Source: Apoderus coryli
Lineage: Eukaryota > Arthropoda > Insecta > Coleoptera > Attelabidae
Direction: 5' to 3'
DNA: 64,000 bases
Assembly (NCBI GenBank): GCA_911728435.2
Contig: OU452203.1
Coordinates: 17,443,651-17,507,650 of the forward strand
Below the pieces are notes generated by a model, which saw only the letters and a program-made list of their open reading frames with translations, was not told the DNA's origin and made no database searches. Below, one piece after another: positions 47,881 through 59,727 of the stretch (positions are counted from its first letter, which is position 1; every line of letters starts with the position of its first letter). The translations under genes were made by a program, and so were the position numbers.

Positions 47881-47902
47881 TATTAAAAGAAAGTATATAC
47901 TC

Positions 47903-47970
47903 AAAACCTGATAATGTGATAAACTTTAATTGCTATATAGCAATTAAAGTTTATCACATTATCAGGTTTT
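47903..47970. repeat. Perfect 68-bp palindrome with no spacer
   Basis: The 34 bases 47903-47936 (AAAACCTGATAATGTGATAA and onward) are followed immediately by their exact complement, 47937-47970. The centre is GCTATATAGC. No mismatch. Confidence 0.97.
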
Positions 47971-48053
47971 CAGTGGTTTATGATGGTTGAGTAGACCATT
48001 GAATATGATTCATGTTAGATTTACCCTTCCACGACAAAAATAGCTGAAAATAT

Positions 48054-48247
48054 TGTGACGAATATTAAAATGTGTTAGCTGTATTCTAAGTACACACATA
48101 CGTGCGCCAGAATATTCGACTACTCACTGGAAGTGTGCGAGAAAGAAGGCCAACCATATATAAACCCAACGTAACAGGGACAGAGGACAGTTATGAAGTG
48201 ATGAAGCGCGTTATTATTTCACACTACGAACCACGAAAAACGTTACA
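48054..48247 (+). mobile_element. Possible solo LTR
   Basis: A 194-bp stretch begins TGTGACG and ends CGTTACA, an inverted terminal pair typical of LTRs. It has TATATAAA at 48157-48164 in a promoter-like position. Flanking tetranucleotides are ATAT and ATGT, one mismatch from a target duplication. No internal retroviral-type coding region adjoins, so a solo LTR is inferred. Strand assigned from the TATA box. Confidence 0.45.
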
Positions 48248-48249
48248 AT

Positions 48250-49050
48250 GTTGAAAAACCCGGCAATCTGAACATTCGAAGAAACTGCAACTGCAGGAAT
48301 TATACAAGCATTCTTATAAGGCAAATTTTACATAACAATGTTGCCTTTAATTTATCTGGTAAAATTTAACAAAAAGAAACCCGCGAACATATTTGCAGTG
48401 ATACTTTGAATGTCATTCAAAATGATTAACGCTTGGTTCTCCTAAAACTTAGCGCCAATCCACGCATTGGAAGGATCCAACTTCTGTGTGAGAATTAAAA
48501 AAGTTCGAATGACGAAATCAAAATTAAATTCTATGATTAGTTTTGGCGATCGGTCAGTAGCTGACAGCCAAACTCTCGATCTATATAGGGTAGGTATATA
48601 TACGGATATTGTTTGGAGACATCAAGTGTTAATTCGTCGATATAGTGAATCTCTATTCACACGGCATATTAACACTAGATGTCGCAAAAACATTTATTTT
48701 ACAAAAACTCATCTGTTTTTTAGTTGTTATAGCTTTATTAAAGAAAATGATTATACAACAATAATAATTGTACATGGGAGTTTAAAAAAATAATAGATAG
48801 GTAGATATTCTTAAAAATATAAATGAGGAAGTTTTATTTCAACAACAGCAGCATACCAGGAGAATTGTGACACCAACTGTGACTGAAAAATAAAATTTTT
48901 ATAGCTTTATATTCAAATGTTTTATATGATGTAGATTTTAAAATTGATTCTGTCGAAACAAAAGTTTTCTAAATTATATTCGAAAAATAGAACTTGTAGT
49001 AAACTAGGACGATATTTGAATTAAGTTGATAGAAACAAGTCATTTCTAAA
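48250..49050. other. Unrecognised sequence
   Basis: A 108-codon plus frame at 48467-48793 has no family feature or splice support. Confidence 0.3.
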
Positions 49051-49054
49051 AGAA

Positions 49055-49130
49055 AAGCTGAGACACGTCAGTTTTGATTTATGTTTAGCAATCTTGTAGC
49101 CTATGATTTGATTCAAAATCTGCCTTTCTT
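49055..49130 (-). repeat. Dispersed repeat copy 3, inverted
   Basis: The complement of this stretch reads GGCAGATTTTGAATCAAATC, AAACATAAATCAAAACTGAC, GTGTCTCAGC, matching copies 1 and 2. Confidence 0.7.
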
Positions 49131-49565
49131 GAGTAAATAAAATCATAAAAAATAATACTCTGATACAACAAACTACTTCTCTATATTAAAAACTGTGTAG
49201 TTTTGGTCGGTAACCATTTCCAACCGATATTTAGAGATTTCCTTTCGACAAGGAAAATTAAACATTTAGAAAATGTAAATCAATATCATACCTCAACAAC
49301 TCTCGTCATTAAAGTAACCTTCTTGGGTGTTCTTTATCTTGTTGTTTGTAATTCTCAGATGTTCAGAAGATATTTGTGGTCATAGACTAGACCATCTGCA
49401 TAATTTAACTTTTCTAAGAAGGAAAGGTCTATTTTGCCAGTTGAAGAATATTCAAAATCGGCTATGATTGGAAGTTACAATTTGCCGATTATGGTACATA
49501 TTATAGTTAGAACTTTTAATATTTTCAGAATTGGTAAAGTTAATAAATTAAAACAAAAATAGTAC

Positions 49566-49692
49566 CTGCCAAAAGTGTCGTTATCGGTATTTCTTTGTCA
49601 ACCCTTATTCTTAATGGTGGTTGCCGTTCAAGCTGTTCATGAAGGGATGGTGGTTCGCCTCGAACTTTGTCGCGTAAAGTGCTGCCTGACAT
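49566..49692 (-). CDS. Candidate N-terminal coding exon, unknown protein
   Basis: A minus-strand ATG at 49692 opens 42 codons that read MSGSTLRDKVRGEPPSLHEQ, then PPLRIRVDKEIPITTLLAG, and stop at a GTACTA donor in phase 1. The charged, Pro-containing start followed by the onset of a hydrophobic run suggests the N-terminal tail of a membrane protein. Its 3' exons would lie below 49560 and were not found. I do not recognise it. An upstream in-frame ATG at 49731 is possible but gives a less typical leader. Confidence 0.35.
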
Positions 49693-50166
49693 TTTTTTGA
49701 ATAAAAATGCAAATTTGATGTGTGTTGTCAATTTTTCATCATCTGTCAGTCAGTGTATTAATTGTTAAACTAATTCCGATACATATAGTGGTGCTCACAG
49801 ATCAGGGAAGTGTTCCTCTAAACTTTTCAAACTTAAAAGGATTTAAATTACCTTGAAAGTAATACAAATTGGATATTCAAAGAAATTTCTCATTATATTT
49901 GGATTTGTGCTTTCTTATTTTGATTAATTTCTAACCTCGTATAGTAATAGGTAGTATGTTAATTGAGGTAATTTTTATATTTTGGAAATAACACTTTCTG
50001 TAATAAATTACTGAAATTATACCTCTAAAAAGTTTCTACTAATGATATATAACTTTCAGTTATTCAGTATTCATTATTCAAAAAAAATAAAATAATGGGT
50101 AATAGCCTTAAGAAAAATAATATTAGTATTTGTCTCGGTACATTTTAGTTTAAAAGGCTTACAAAA

Positions 50167-53100
50167 ATGTTGCAGGTTTTCGATTTCAAAAAATATTTTC
50201 AAAAAGACTATACAGCAGTAAATTTTTTAGGTGTTTGGATTAAATATGGAGAATTAAAACCAAAATATTACTCAGTGTATTTCTTTATCACAAATTTTAT
50301 TTTTATGTTCCTTTTTATTTTGGTCCAATTTATTTTTCTATTTAATAAAGCGCAAAGTTTAAAAGATGTGGCTCAGTCTGGATATGTGATAGCCATATGC
50401 TTAATGGGTTTAATAAAATCATTGTGTCTCTTTTGGTATGTAAGTGTGTTTATAATTCTTTACAGTTTCAAATTGGAAAGTATAAGAATTTTTCAAGTTC
50501 AAAAACAATGATTTCCTATCGGATCTCTGTCTATAAAAAACTCTCCGCTCGCATTGATTATTTATTTTAATTAATTATTAGTGAACTTGAATTATTTTAA
50601 GTCGTTTTTTAAGGAATGACTTATGAATTATGATTGAAATCGTATTAAAATATAAACATAAGTTACAAAAACATGATTTAAAACAAAATAGTGATTTAAG
50701 TATTTTAAAGATTAACTTACACTCAGATTTGACCGCTATCTAACAATTTCAAATCTGTCTCAATTTGCTTTAATTGCTTCAGCAGCCAAATTTCATCTGC
50801 ATTTAAGGACACAGAAACATACATCAGTAAAACCGATTAAAAAATGTTGATTGAGGCAATATCGCAAGTTTCACATTGATCAATTAGGCTCGAAGGAAAA
50901 TAATTTAATCATATATTAGACTTAAGTCAATAAAAAAATGTAAATCGTTTGGAAAAAGAGCTAAAACCTGAATCTAAATGATTTCAGTCAAGAAAATGAC
51001 TTAAGATTAAAATTATTTGTATTTGATAAATTACATAAGACTTACGAATTTACATTTTTTCAAAAATCAATTATGGCAGCTCTAAAATCAATTTCAGCTT
51101 ACTGATTTTCACTTAGAGTTTCTCAAACATTATCCGATCAATTTTTCACGAACTTGCAGCATGTATTTGAGGTTTTTCCGAGCTCTGAGATATTTAGTAA
51201 AACAAAAATATCAACAAATTAAGGTTTTCTCTTGAAGTATTTATAGCAGTATTTACATTTGATATTCTCTTTATTGTAGGCAAAATGAGAATTTTGAAAC
51301 TTTAGTTCTCCTCTTGGACAACGAGAGATATCAGCCAATATCTCAAGAGGAGCTTACAATCTGCATCGCTGAACTATCATTTTATAACAAGATACGTTTA
51401 CTCTTAATATATGTCTGTTCGATGTCTCTTGTATTATCACTGTTAACACCGATATTTTATCCTAAAAATGATGAAAATTTACCTATGCCTGCATGGTAAT
51501 GTATTTTAAATTTTTACAACCTTATTTGCAATTCAAAACCTTTAACTATTCTTTTGTTATTAAAAAATCCCTGAACTTAAAGCTCCTACCAACTCATATT
51601 TAGTTTTTTCAAATCATTTACATTATTAAATTACAATTTACCTAAATTATTTCGGCGGTTTGGTAGGTATCACATGTGTTATAATGAGCATTTTCAAGCT
51701 GTTCCGGGATTTTTTTTTAATATCATTACATTTTCAACTTCAAACTTGGCTTTGTTCAACGATACTGATGGATACATTTAGCCACTTCATTAAAACACTT
51801 TTTTTAAATCTGCGCGTTTGGCAACCTTAAAAGAAAATAATTTAATTGGATGCTAAAATTGTTAGCGAAGTTCACGTCGAGATTTTAAAAAAGTGTTATA
51901 ATTCTTTTACAATTTAATTAAGAAAATTAAAATTGAAAACTTGAAAATAAAAATCTTTTAATTGAAGAACTAAACAGAAAACCAACTAACTTTCAGATTT
52001 ACAACCATATTTTAATTTTAATCTTTGGTAAAACAGTTAGTTTTGTACAAAATACTATTTTGTTGTTTATTTTTAGGTATCCTTTTGAAATTTCCAAATT
52101 TCCCATATATCAATTAGTGTACTTTCATCAATCTGTGGCAGTTTTGATAATATCATACATTAACATTTACAACCACATATTTTTTTCCGGATTTGCTACT
52201 TTCGTTGGATTACAATGCGAATTGCTTTGTGTTCGTCTCAAATATCTTGGAGATGATTGTAATGTGAATATTGATAAACGATTAGAGGAATGTATTGTTC
52301 ATCATAAATCAATATTGAGGTAATCATAGACGTATTTTTTTTATAATGGCGTAAGTTGAATAGAAAACCTATACATAAAGGATCAAGAGCCTTTTAGAAA
52401 AGGTATTTCATCACTACTTACCTACTAAGTTTAGGAAAACTTTTTTACATTACCAAGTAATTAGACTTTTTAAATTTAATTATATTATATTTTTAGGTTT
52501 ACTAGATTAACGGAGCAAATTTTTAGCAAAATATACTTCTGGCAGTTTTTTGCTACTACCTTGGCTTTATGTATGACTCTATTTTTACTAACACTGGTAT
52601 ATACAGTATACAGGTCTTCTAGACACATATCCGACTCTCCTGATCTCGGACACTATCAGAGTTAGAAATAAATGACAAGCAAATAAATTATAAAGGCACC
52701 TACTTATGATTTGCTGAGAAATTTTATAGTATTATGGTACCAAATATATCATTTAAAAACTCTCTGAAATATTCCTAAGTTTGGAAAGCAATATTTTCTG
52801 ATGTAATATTTTTTTATCGGTGACATAATAAATTCCATATGCCGATAAAGATCAAATTCGGTCGGAAGAAGACTGACACAATGCCAAATCAAGTTTCACA
52901 TTCATGATTACATTTTAGTCAGAAGCGCTTAAATCAATTACCGTGGAAGTCATTTAAAATATATGTTGATAGATAAGCAGCTCTACAAGCTCTAAGCTCA
53001 TTAAGTTCTACACCAATAGTATAGTAATGAAACGAAAATATGCGCTTAAATATTGGGAAAGTTAATAATTTTTAACTATAGTATAGATTGGCATGAAAAT

Positions 53101-53694
53101 CCATTGGAACTAGGTGCTTCAAAATACTCTAAACGTCATTAAGCTTGTTATCTTCGGCCATTAAATCTGACAGGACAGTGTAATGAGATTTGGGAAAGTT
53201 CGGAAGACTTAGAAGACTCGACGATATTTGTGCAATTATATGTAATAATTTTCAATATTTTAGGTAGAACCAGGATCTGTGGAGTTTTTTTACCTAATTG
53301 TTTATCAAATTGCTATAGTAAGCCTTCTTCTAGTACCTTGTTGGTTCGTTTCCGAGATGAGCAGAAAGGTAATGTTTATTCATTCATTTTTGGTTATTAA
53401 AACTACTGGAAATCGTCTGATGTAGGCTCAGCAATTACCTACTGCGGCTTATTCGTGCAACTGGATCGACAAACCAAACCCATTTAAAAAAAAACTACTT
53501 TATTTCGTTTGTCATTGTCAGAGACCAATTGATATTTATGCTTTAGGTTTTTTCAAAATCTCCGTGGAAACATTTTTAACTGTAAGTTGAAGATCTGAAG
53601 TATTTTATCTTGTATTTATGTATGTATTTTTTAGATTTTACGATCATCTTTGTCCTATTATGCTGTATTGAACAAGTTGAATTCCTCAGAATAA
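50167..53694 (+). CDS. Insect odorant receptor (7tm_6), complete
   Basis: Seven exons join in phase to 382 residues: 50167-50435, 51280-51495, 52077-52319, 52497-52596, 53264-53368, 53426-53581, 53635-53694. Insect odorant receptors are seven-helix, inverted-topology ligand-gated channels that work with Orco in sensory dendrites. Family marks: NFLGVWIKYGELKP at the N-terminus and helix 1 FFITNFIFMFLFILVQF. LLDNERYQPIS follows helix 2. The loop-to-helix block LPMPAWYPFEISKFP leads into YQLVYFHQS. Late marks are SYSCNW-like YSCNWI, QRPIDIYALGFFKISVETFL, and the C-terminus SLSYYAVLNKL. Length and the small last exons are typical. Exon 1 needs donor GTATGT rather than the overlapping GTAAGT to stay in frame. 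AATAAA overlaps the stop. No stop or frameshift. Single copy in the window. Odorant unknown. Confidence 0.93.
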
Positions 53695-53699
53695 AAGTG

Positions 53700-54455
53700 G
53701 ACGCAAATTATGTAGAATATTATATACGCTAAGTTCATAAATACATCAAGCATAATTATTATCTTTATACTTATATGACTTACTTTAATTTGTTTACTTT
53801 GCTAGTAGTTATTAGAAAATGCTCTCACACAACATTAAAGCAATATTATGTTAATATTACCACAACTTTCAGTCCAGTTAATTATAAATGTCAAATTTTA
53901 TTTGGGAAAAGCTAATGTTGCCTCATTTATGATATAAAAATATATTGAGTATTAAAATTACATATAATTAGGCAGTAATAACACCAACTATTTTATCATA
54001 TGATGTACAAAAATGTTATAACTTGTCAACAAAACCACATCATTCATCATTTTTAGCGATATTATCCTCTTTGAGGCATAGTGGGAACTAAAAATTAAAA
54101 AAAGAAAACACTTATGAAAATTTCTAACTTAACTTTTCTTTATTTCGTAATATATCGTTCAACAGCCTTATATTTACAATATTATTACATTGTTATAACT
54201 AAAACAATCAATTTATCTAACTAATTATTTCAACAATTATTGTCTGCAATTTACTCATTTTATAAAGGATATGATAAATGATATACTTTTTCATAATGAT
54301 ATTTTTAATTATTATTCTAACAAGAAACCACTGAGTTCGTAATTTTTTATAATTAATACTTTTTTTGGATATGTATAATACCTACATGTTACTCTTTCAT
54401 TGTGATAAAATTATGTATTTTTAAGGTCAAAGAATTCTTATATATTTGTTCTGGG
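53700..54455. other. Intergenic after the odorant receptor
   Basis: AT-rich; no second receptor exon and no repeat recognised. Confidence 0.4.
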
Positions 54456-54460
54456 CAGTA

Positions 54461-54592
54461 GTCCGTGATTGTGACACAAAACAAATCGCAAGTTGGCAAG
54501 TCTGGACGGGATTATTTTCGGTAAACTAAACCCAACACTTTGATGTACGCGATAGTGGCACACGATGGCATGTTTTCGTCACAATTGCGGAC
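54461..54592. repeat. Foldback repeat with about 21-bp arms
   Basis: GTCCGTGATTGTGACACAAA at 54461 is complementary, with few mismatches, to GTTTTCGTCACAATTGCGGA at 54572-54591. The span is about 130 bp and richer in GC than its surroundings, so a small MITE is likely. Confidence 0.6.
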
Positions 54593-55246
54593 CCGCCTTT
54601 AATAACTTAATCACAGAATAGACGTGTGTATAAAAAATTACTAATTTTGAACGAAAAATTAATAGAATTTTGAAAATTAGTTGATTTCTCAAGAATAGTA
54701 CTAGAGATCAGATCATCAATAAATCTAAAATACTATTTTCATTAACAGTCAGTTATATATACCTATATAATTTTATTATAGTACTATGAATCTAAAAATA
54801 GTTTGACACATTCATGATTATTGTCAAATAGTTTTAATTTAACTTGAGCTAGAATATTTAGTTATGTAATAAGTGCGCGCAGATGAATTTCATAGAGCAT
54901 TGAGACAGAGGCGAACCCGAGTCAAAATATCTGTCGAATGTCCGAAATTTATTCGCGCTCATCGAACATACAACATTTTTTCTACAACTGTATTAATATT
55001 ACATTATTACCATAAAACAATTCTAATAAATACGAATATAACTTTAATAATAATACCTTGTGTATCTGGTGGCTATGGAAATAATAAATAAATACACTCT
55101 TTACCTATATTTATAATTTTGAGATCAAGTTTTTATAGTGGTTTGCAATTCTGAATAAATCCCATTTAAGTGGGAGAGGGTTGAGTATGATTGGCCTTTG
55201 GCTAGACTAAAAATACCATATTATTATTATTAAGTAAAATAATTTA

Positions 55247-55585
55247 TTGGGAGAAGCTAGTTGTGCAATTTCTATACTAATACCAGAAAAATTAAAGACA
55301 CAATATAAAGGAAACTACAAACAATTCAAAGAGTGGTGTGAGATGAGCAAAGTTCAAAGAATTAGTGAACATGTTAAATTAGCATATTTTAAGGAAAAGT
55401 CTGCAAATATAAAAACTTATACACTTTGGATCATATATTCGATACCAAAAACAACATTAAATATTATTGTAAGTTAATTCCTTATATAAAAAAGAAATCA
55501 GTTGGTGATCGTGCTAAGGAATATCGAGTATTAACTAGAGATGTAAACAAGTTCATTGGAGAAGCTGGGAATAAAACATAATATT
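55247..55585 (+). mobile_element. Crypton-like (DUF3504 type) recombinase relic
   Basis: The frame 55247-55477 contains YKQFKEWCEMSKVQ, HVKLAYFKEKSANIKTYTLW and YSIPKTTLNI. A shifted continuation reads KKSVGDRAKEYRVLTRDVNK and FIGEAGNKT. This order (YxxFxxWC, LAYFxExS, TLWxxYSMLK-like, then KK.....K......V..F) matches the N-terminal SAM-like domain found before the tyrosine recombinase core in Crypton elements and their domesticated DUF3504 relatives. The catalytic core with its R-H-R-Y residues is absent. A truncated transposon copy is the likeliest reading; the match is from memory of the family pattern. Confidence 0.5.
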
Positions 55586-55589
55586 TAAT

Positions 55590-56420
55590 GAAGTACTGTT
55601 TTTTTGTTCTAGCTTGGTCTGATTATGTATATTTCGGGAGTCTGTAGGCGTGAATAATAATTAACGAAAATGACTGTCAATCATATAAGACAGAGACTCA
55701 ATTCTAATTATTGCGACAATACCTGATACAAAAGCCGATACTGAACGAACATTCACAGTCACAAATTTGAAATATATTGAGTTGCATCAAAAGTATGCAA
55801 CATTTCGTTCCAGTTATACGTCGACTCAGCGTGTTTAAATACAATTGGAAACATTTCTCATTTGATAGCGCAGTTCCTTAAATTGCCGAGTGCTGAATTG
55901 TTTTAGGCGCACATCGGGCACTCGTTAATATTACTGCCATGATTGGACTATTAATATAAATACTTTTCGCCTTGTTTACGTAGACGCATCTTATCACTAC
56001 CTATATAGTTATCAAGTTGATTTCATTGGTCTAATTTATTGAACATACCTTATCTGAACAATGCGCGAAGTATTTTGCGCACCAATTTGAAGAAATGACG
56101 TACTTGTCACACCAAAAATAAGAAATGTCATCTTTTTTTGACAGTTGTAGAAAAATGTATTATTGTCATTGTGATTTTGTAACTACCTATTTGTTCATCA
56201 GTTTAGGAACTGTTTTTAGTTTAGGCTGCTTCTTTGTGTCGAACTATTTTACAATAATGTATATTTAATTTTATTGATTTTACAGGTAGACTAGATATCT
56301 AAAACACGGGAATAAATATTTAATTACACTTGGTTGCTTTGGAAATTGACAGATGATATACCTATGTATACTTTAAATTTTAATATTTAATTTGAAAAAT
56401 ACTTAATTAAATAAAAAATA
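55590..56420. other. Unrecognised sequence
   Basis: No coding or repeat signal recognised. Confidence 0.35.
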
Positions 56421-56425
56421 CGTAT

Positions 56426-56837
56426 ACAGGTTGTTTCCAAAAGATGGGAAATTCCTTACATGATTTCATGTCTATTGAGCAAAACATATCTTACATAAAT
56501 GTTGATAGTTTACTAGGTGCAAGCTGTTAAAAAAAATTTTCATATTCTTTAGTTTTTCTCTCTCAAATTTGGTTTACTTAATATTTTTAGAAAATTTAAT
56601 GTTTAGAGATCTATGACTCTTGTCAAAATGTACAGCGTATATCTTTTGTCGAGGTCATGTACCCTTTAGACCTTTTTTGTGCGCAGCTCCTGACCTCTGG
56701 AAATTAGTGTATCGAATTACGAATGTCTGGCACCATATATCTCGTAAACTATCCTAAAATATATTTAGCTCAATCGTTATGAAATCATGTAAGGAATCAC
56801 CAGTTTCAAGACTTTCCATTCTTTAAGAAAAACCCTG
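56426..56837. mobile_element. MITE with long imperfect terminal inverted repeats
   Basis: The left end starts ACAGGTTGTTTCCAAAAGAT and the right end complement starts TTCAGGGTTTTTCTTAAAGA. Both then run into ATTCCTTACATGATTTCAT, ATTGAGC and GATAGTTTAC. The arms extend about 90 bp with indels. No coding capacity; about 410 bp in all. Confidence 0.75.
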
Positions 56838-57342
56838 AATATTGTGATAATCAATTAATTAATATTCCATGAAATACTTTGTAGTTGTTGGTACAAATGT
56901 ATATTTTTCTTTTACTAGAATGTGTGTTCTATATTTAGATAAAATATGAAAACATTTTAAAAATATTGTGGAAACAGAGTGCTAAGCAGTTAGAATAAAT
57001 GTTTACCATTTACCGAAAGAAAACTCATTTAAGTTGATTCTGCGCATAATCCTAAACGCATGCTGGTTGGAATCTTTCGTTCAAATTAGCACTCTGCTAA
57101 CAAATTGGGGAGAAATAGAGAATAATTTTGCATCTTACATAATTTATAATTACGTTCGTATATTCTACATACGGCGTCATGGACGTTATTATTTAATCTT
57201 ATTTCATTCAAAATAAATTTATTGTCTAAAATTTCTTAACAGGCAGTAAGTATAATATATAAATAATATTTTCCTGGTAAATATAAACTAGATTCCCTAT
57301 ATTCCATCATAAACTAATATCTTAAGCTACCTATCCAAAAAT

Positions 57343-57422
57343 CCGAGAGCTAACGATATAGTTTTACTTATTTAATAACATACATTGATAGAATTATGTA
57401 CAATTATTTAGCTAGCTCTCGG
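57343..57422. repeat. 80-bp foldback with 10-bp perfect ends
   Basis: CCGAGAGCTA at 57343 and TAGCTCTCGG ending at 57422 are exact complements. The inside is AT-rich. Confidence 0.55.
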
Positions 57423-57825
57423 AATAGACTTTGAAGGTTTATGATAATTATTGTCAAATGTGCGTTTTAAACTTTCGTAATTAATTTCCATAGTTTTACC
57501 ATAAATAGTATTGTTTAAAATTGTTAAATTAAATAACTTATCTTGCTATGTTAACCAGTGTATGTAGTTTAACTAAAATAGATTATTGCACGCAGTAGTT
57601 ATAAATTCAAACCTTAAAAGTTTTCGAGAGTCTTTTGAATACTGCTGGAATAGAAGTTTTGTAGGTCTCTACATATATGAATAAACATTGATAGATAATT
57701 TTTAATGTAGAAAAACAAACGTTTATAAATTTTGACGAATTGATTACAATATTCAAACACATTCGACATTCGAAGAAGCCTCTGTGACGAAACATACATA
57801 TGTTATATATGTTTATATTTATACT

Positions 57826-58676
57826 CATATAAGATCAGAGAATATGAACTCTGTCGTACTGATCATTTGAAGGATTTGGGTATTGTGTTTGATTCGCAGT
57901 TAACGTTTACTGAGCATATTGTAGCCAAGGTTGCAGAAGCCATGAAATCTTATGGTTTTGTAATAAGGAACTGCAGACATTTTGCGGACATTGACTGTGT
58001 TAAGGCACTCTATTTTGCTTACGTACGTTCAAAACTAGAATATGGTGGTTTGATTTGGTGTCCTTATTATAATTGGCAAAATGCTTATGTAGAGAAAGTT
58101 CAAAGAAGGTTTCTTAAATATTTGGCATTTAAAACTGACGGTATATATCCCGCAAGAGGAACTGAGTATGAGCTACTTATAAATAGATTTAAAATTGAAT
58201 CCTTAGAACACCGTAGAATATATTCCGGCTTAGCATTTATGTATAAACTTTGTAACAATAAAATTGATTGTATAGAGCTGTTATCACAAGTCGGATTTTG
58301 TGTTCCTCGTATTTCGAGTAGACAGGGTATAGTATTCAAGTGTCCAAGAGCTAGGACTAATTTGCTTTTGAAGTCTCCAATTAGCTTTATGTTAAGAAAC
58401 TTTAATTTATTGTGCGGAATGTGTGACATACACTTTTCTTCATTGAATAGTTTACTGCAAAATGCAAAATGTGTAATGAGCACACAGTAATGTTTAGTGG
58501 TTCAGTATTTTGTTTGTTCTTATTTTTTTTTTATGTAGTATTCATGTAATTTAATCAATTTATCAGTTTTTTTGTGTATATTTCTAATCGTGCTATTTAC
58601 AATAGTTGTTATATATTATGTATTGTTTGTTCTGGATTGTCCTGTAAATGGAATATCGTCTGTTGGGCAATAAAGC
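57826..58676 (+). mobile_element. 5'-truncated LINE, intact C-terminal ORF and 3' tail
   Basis: An uninterrupted frame runs from the truncation point to a stop at 58490. It reads KDLGIVFDSQLTFTEHI, YVRSKLEYGGLIWCPYY, VEKVQRRFLKYLAF and LEHRRIYSGLAFMYKL, the thumb and C-terminal domain of a Jockey/CR1-type ORF2. The 3' untranslated part ends in AATAAAGC and then ATT repeats, the usual tail of such elements. RT catalytic boxes were lost in the 5' truncation. The lack of stops suggests a younger insertion than the others here. Confidence 0.88.

Positions 58677-58712
<36 letters not shown>
58677..58712. repeat. ATT microsatellite tail of the LINE
   Basis: About ten ATT units followed by ATAT, directly after AATAAAGCT. 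Confidence 0.85.
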
Positions 58713-58714
58713 TA

Positions 58715-59727
58715 AAATAAATTCGTGAAAATCTTTAAACGTTTGTTTTTTTTTCCTACATGAAAAAGTTTAGTATGAATTTTCATCATGTGCAAATCAA
58801 TACTATCAACAATGATAAAGAAATTAAATATCTTTAAATGTATGTAGGTTAGATAGTTTTAAGCACTGATGGAGAACAGATATCCCAAGAGACGTCCTAA
58901 AGAGATATTCAGCTGGTTTTAGGTTACAGCTCAGTCCCATTTAGTGAAAAAATAAGCAAAAGTGGTCCAAGGATGGCCACCAATCTCTCCCACAATGGAC
59001 TGTTGCATTCGCAAAGTAAGTGATCGCCGTTCACAGAGGCGAGTAATACTTTAAAGTTGCATTTCAAAGAAGCAGGAGCCAAACGCATCATCTTCGAAAT
59101 TGTATTTGTCTTATATAACTACATGCATTGCATTGCACTAACCAGACTTTGAAATTTAATTTGACATGAAGCAAAAGGGAAACATAAATTCGTATATATT
59201 AAATTATCACTTTTCTGACTATTCTAATAGTCCAACATATTAGATGAATGCAAGAGAACGTTATCATTGTATAACTTTTGTGCATATTATAATATTCTTT
59301 ATACCTAGGTTTATCACAAACAGACCTATTTTTTTTCTCTAACTAAAAATATTATTGTTTTCTTTATATTATCACTTTGAATTTTAATTATTTTACGTAA
59401 TAACAACAAGCATTTAGTAGTTTTTATGATATTTTCATTATTTATGATATTCATTCCATTATATTCTATCATTATATATTTTTCGTAATTTAATTTTAAA
59501 GGTTTTAGTAAACAAAATTTTGCTTCCTGACTTCTTAAATTTATCTCTCAATTTGTTTAATAGATTACACATTTTAAAACATCTAAAAATTTAAATTGTA
59601 ATTAGTTTTGATTTACGTTAATAAGTTTAAAAACTGATATAAATCTTCAGTCTAACAGGTTCATAACAAATAAAATATTCATCTTATTATCAATGCACAT
59701 ACTTAGACTATGTAAAATTGAAAATAA
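58715..59727. other. 3' flank of the SLC6 gene
   Basis: AT-rich; no gene recognised. The part near 59727 is probably the 3' untranslated region of the minus-strand transporter. Confidence 0.4.
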
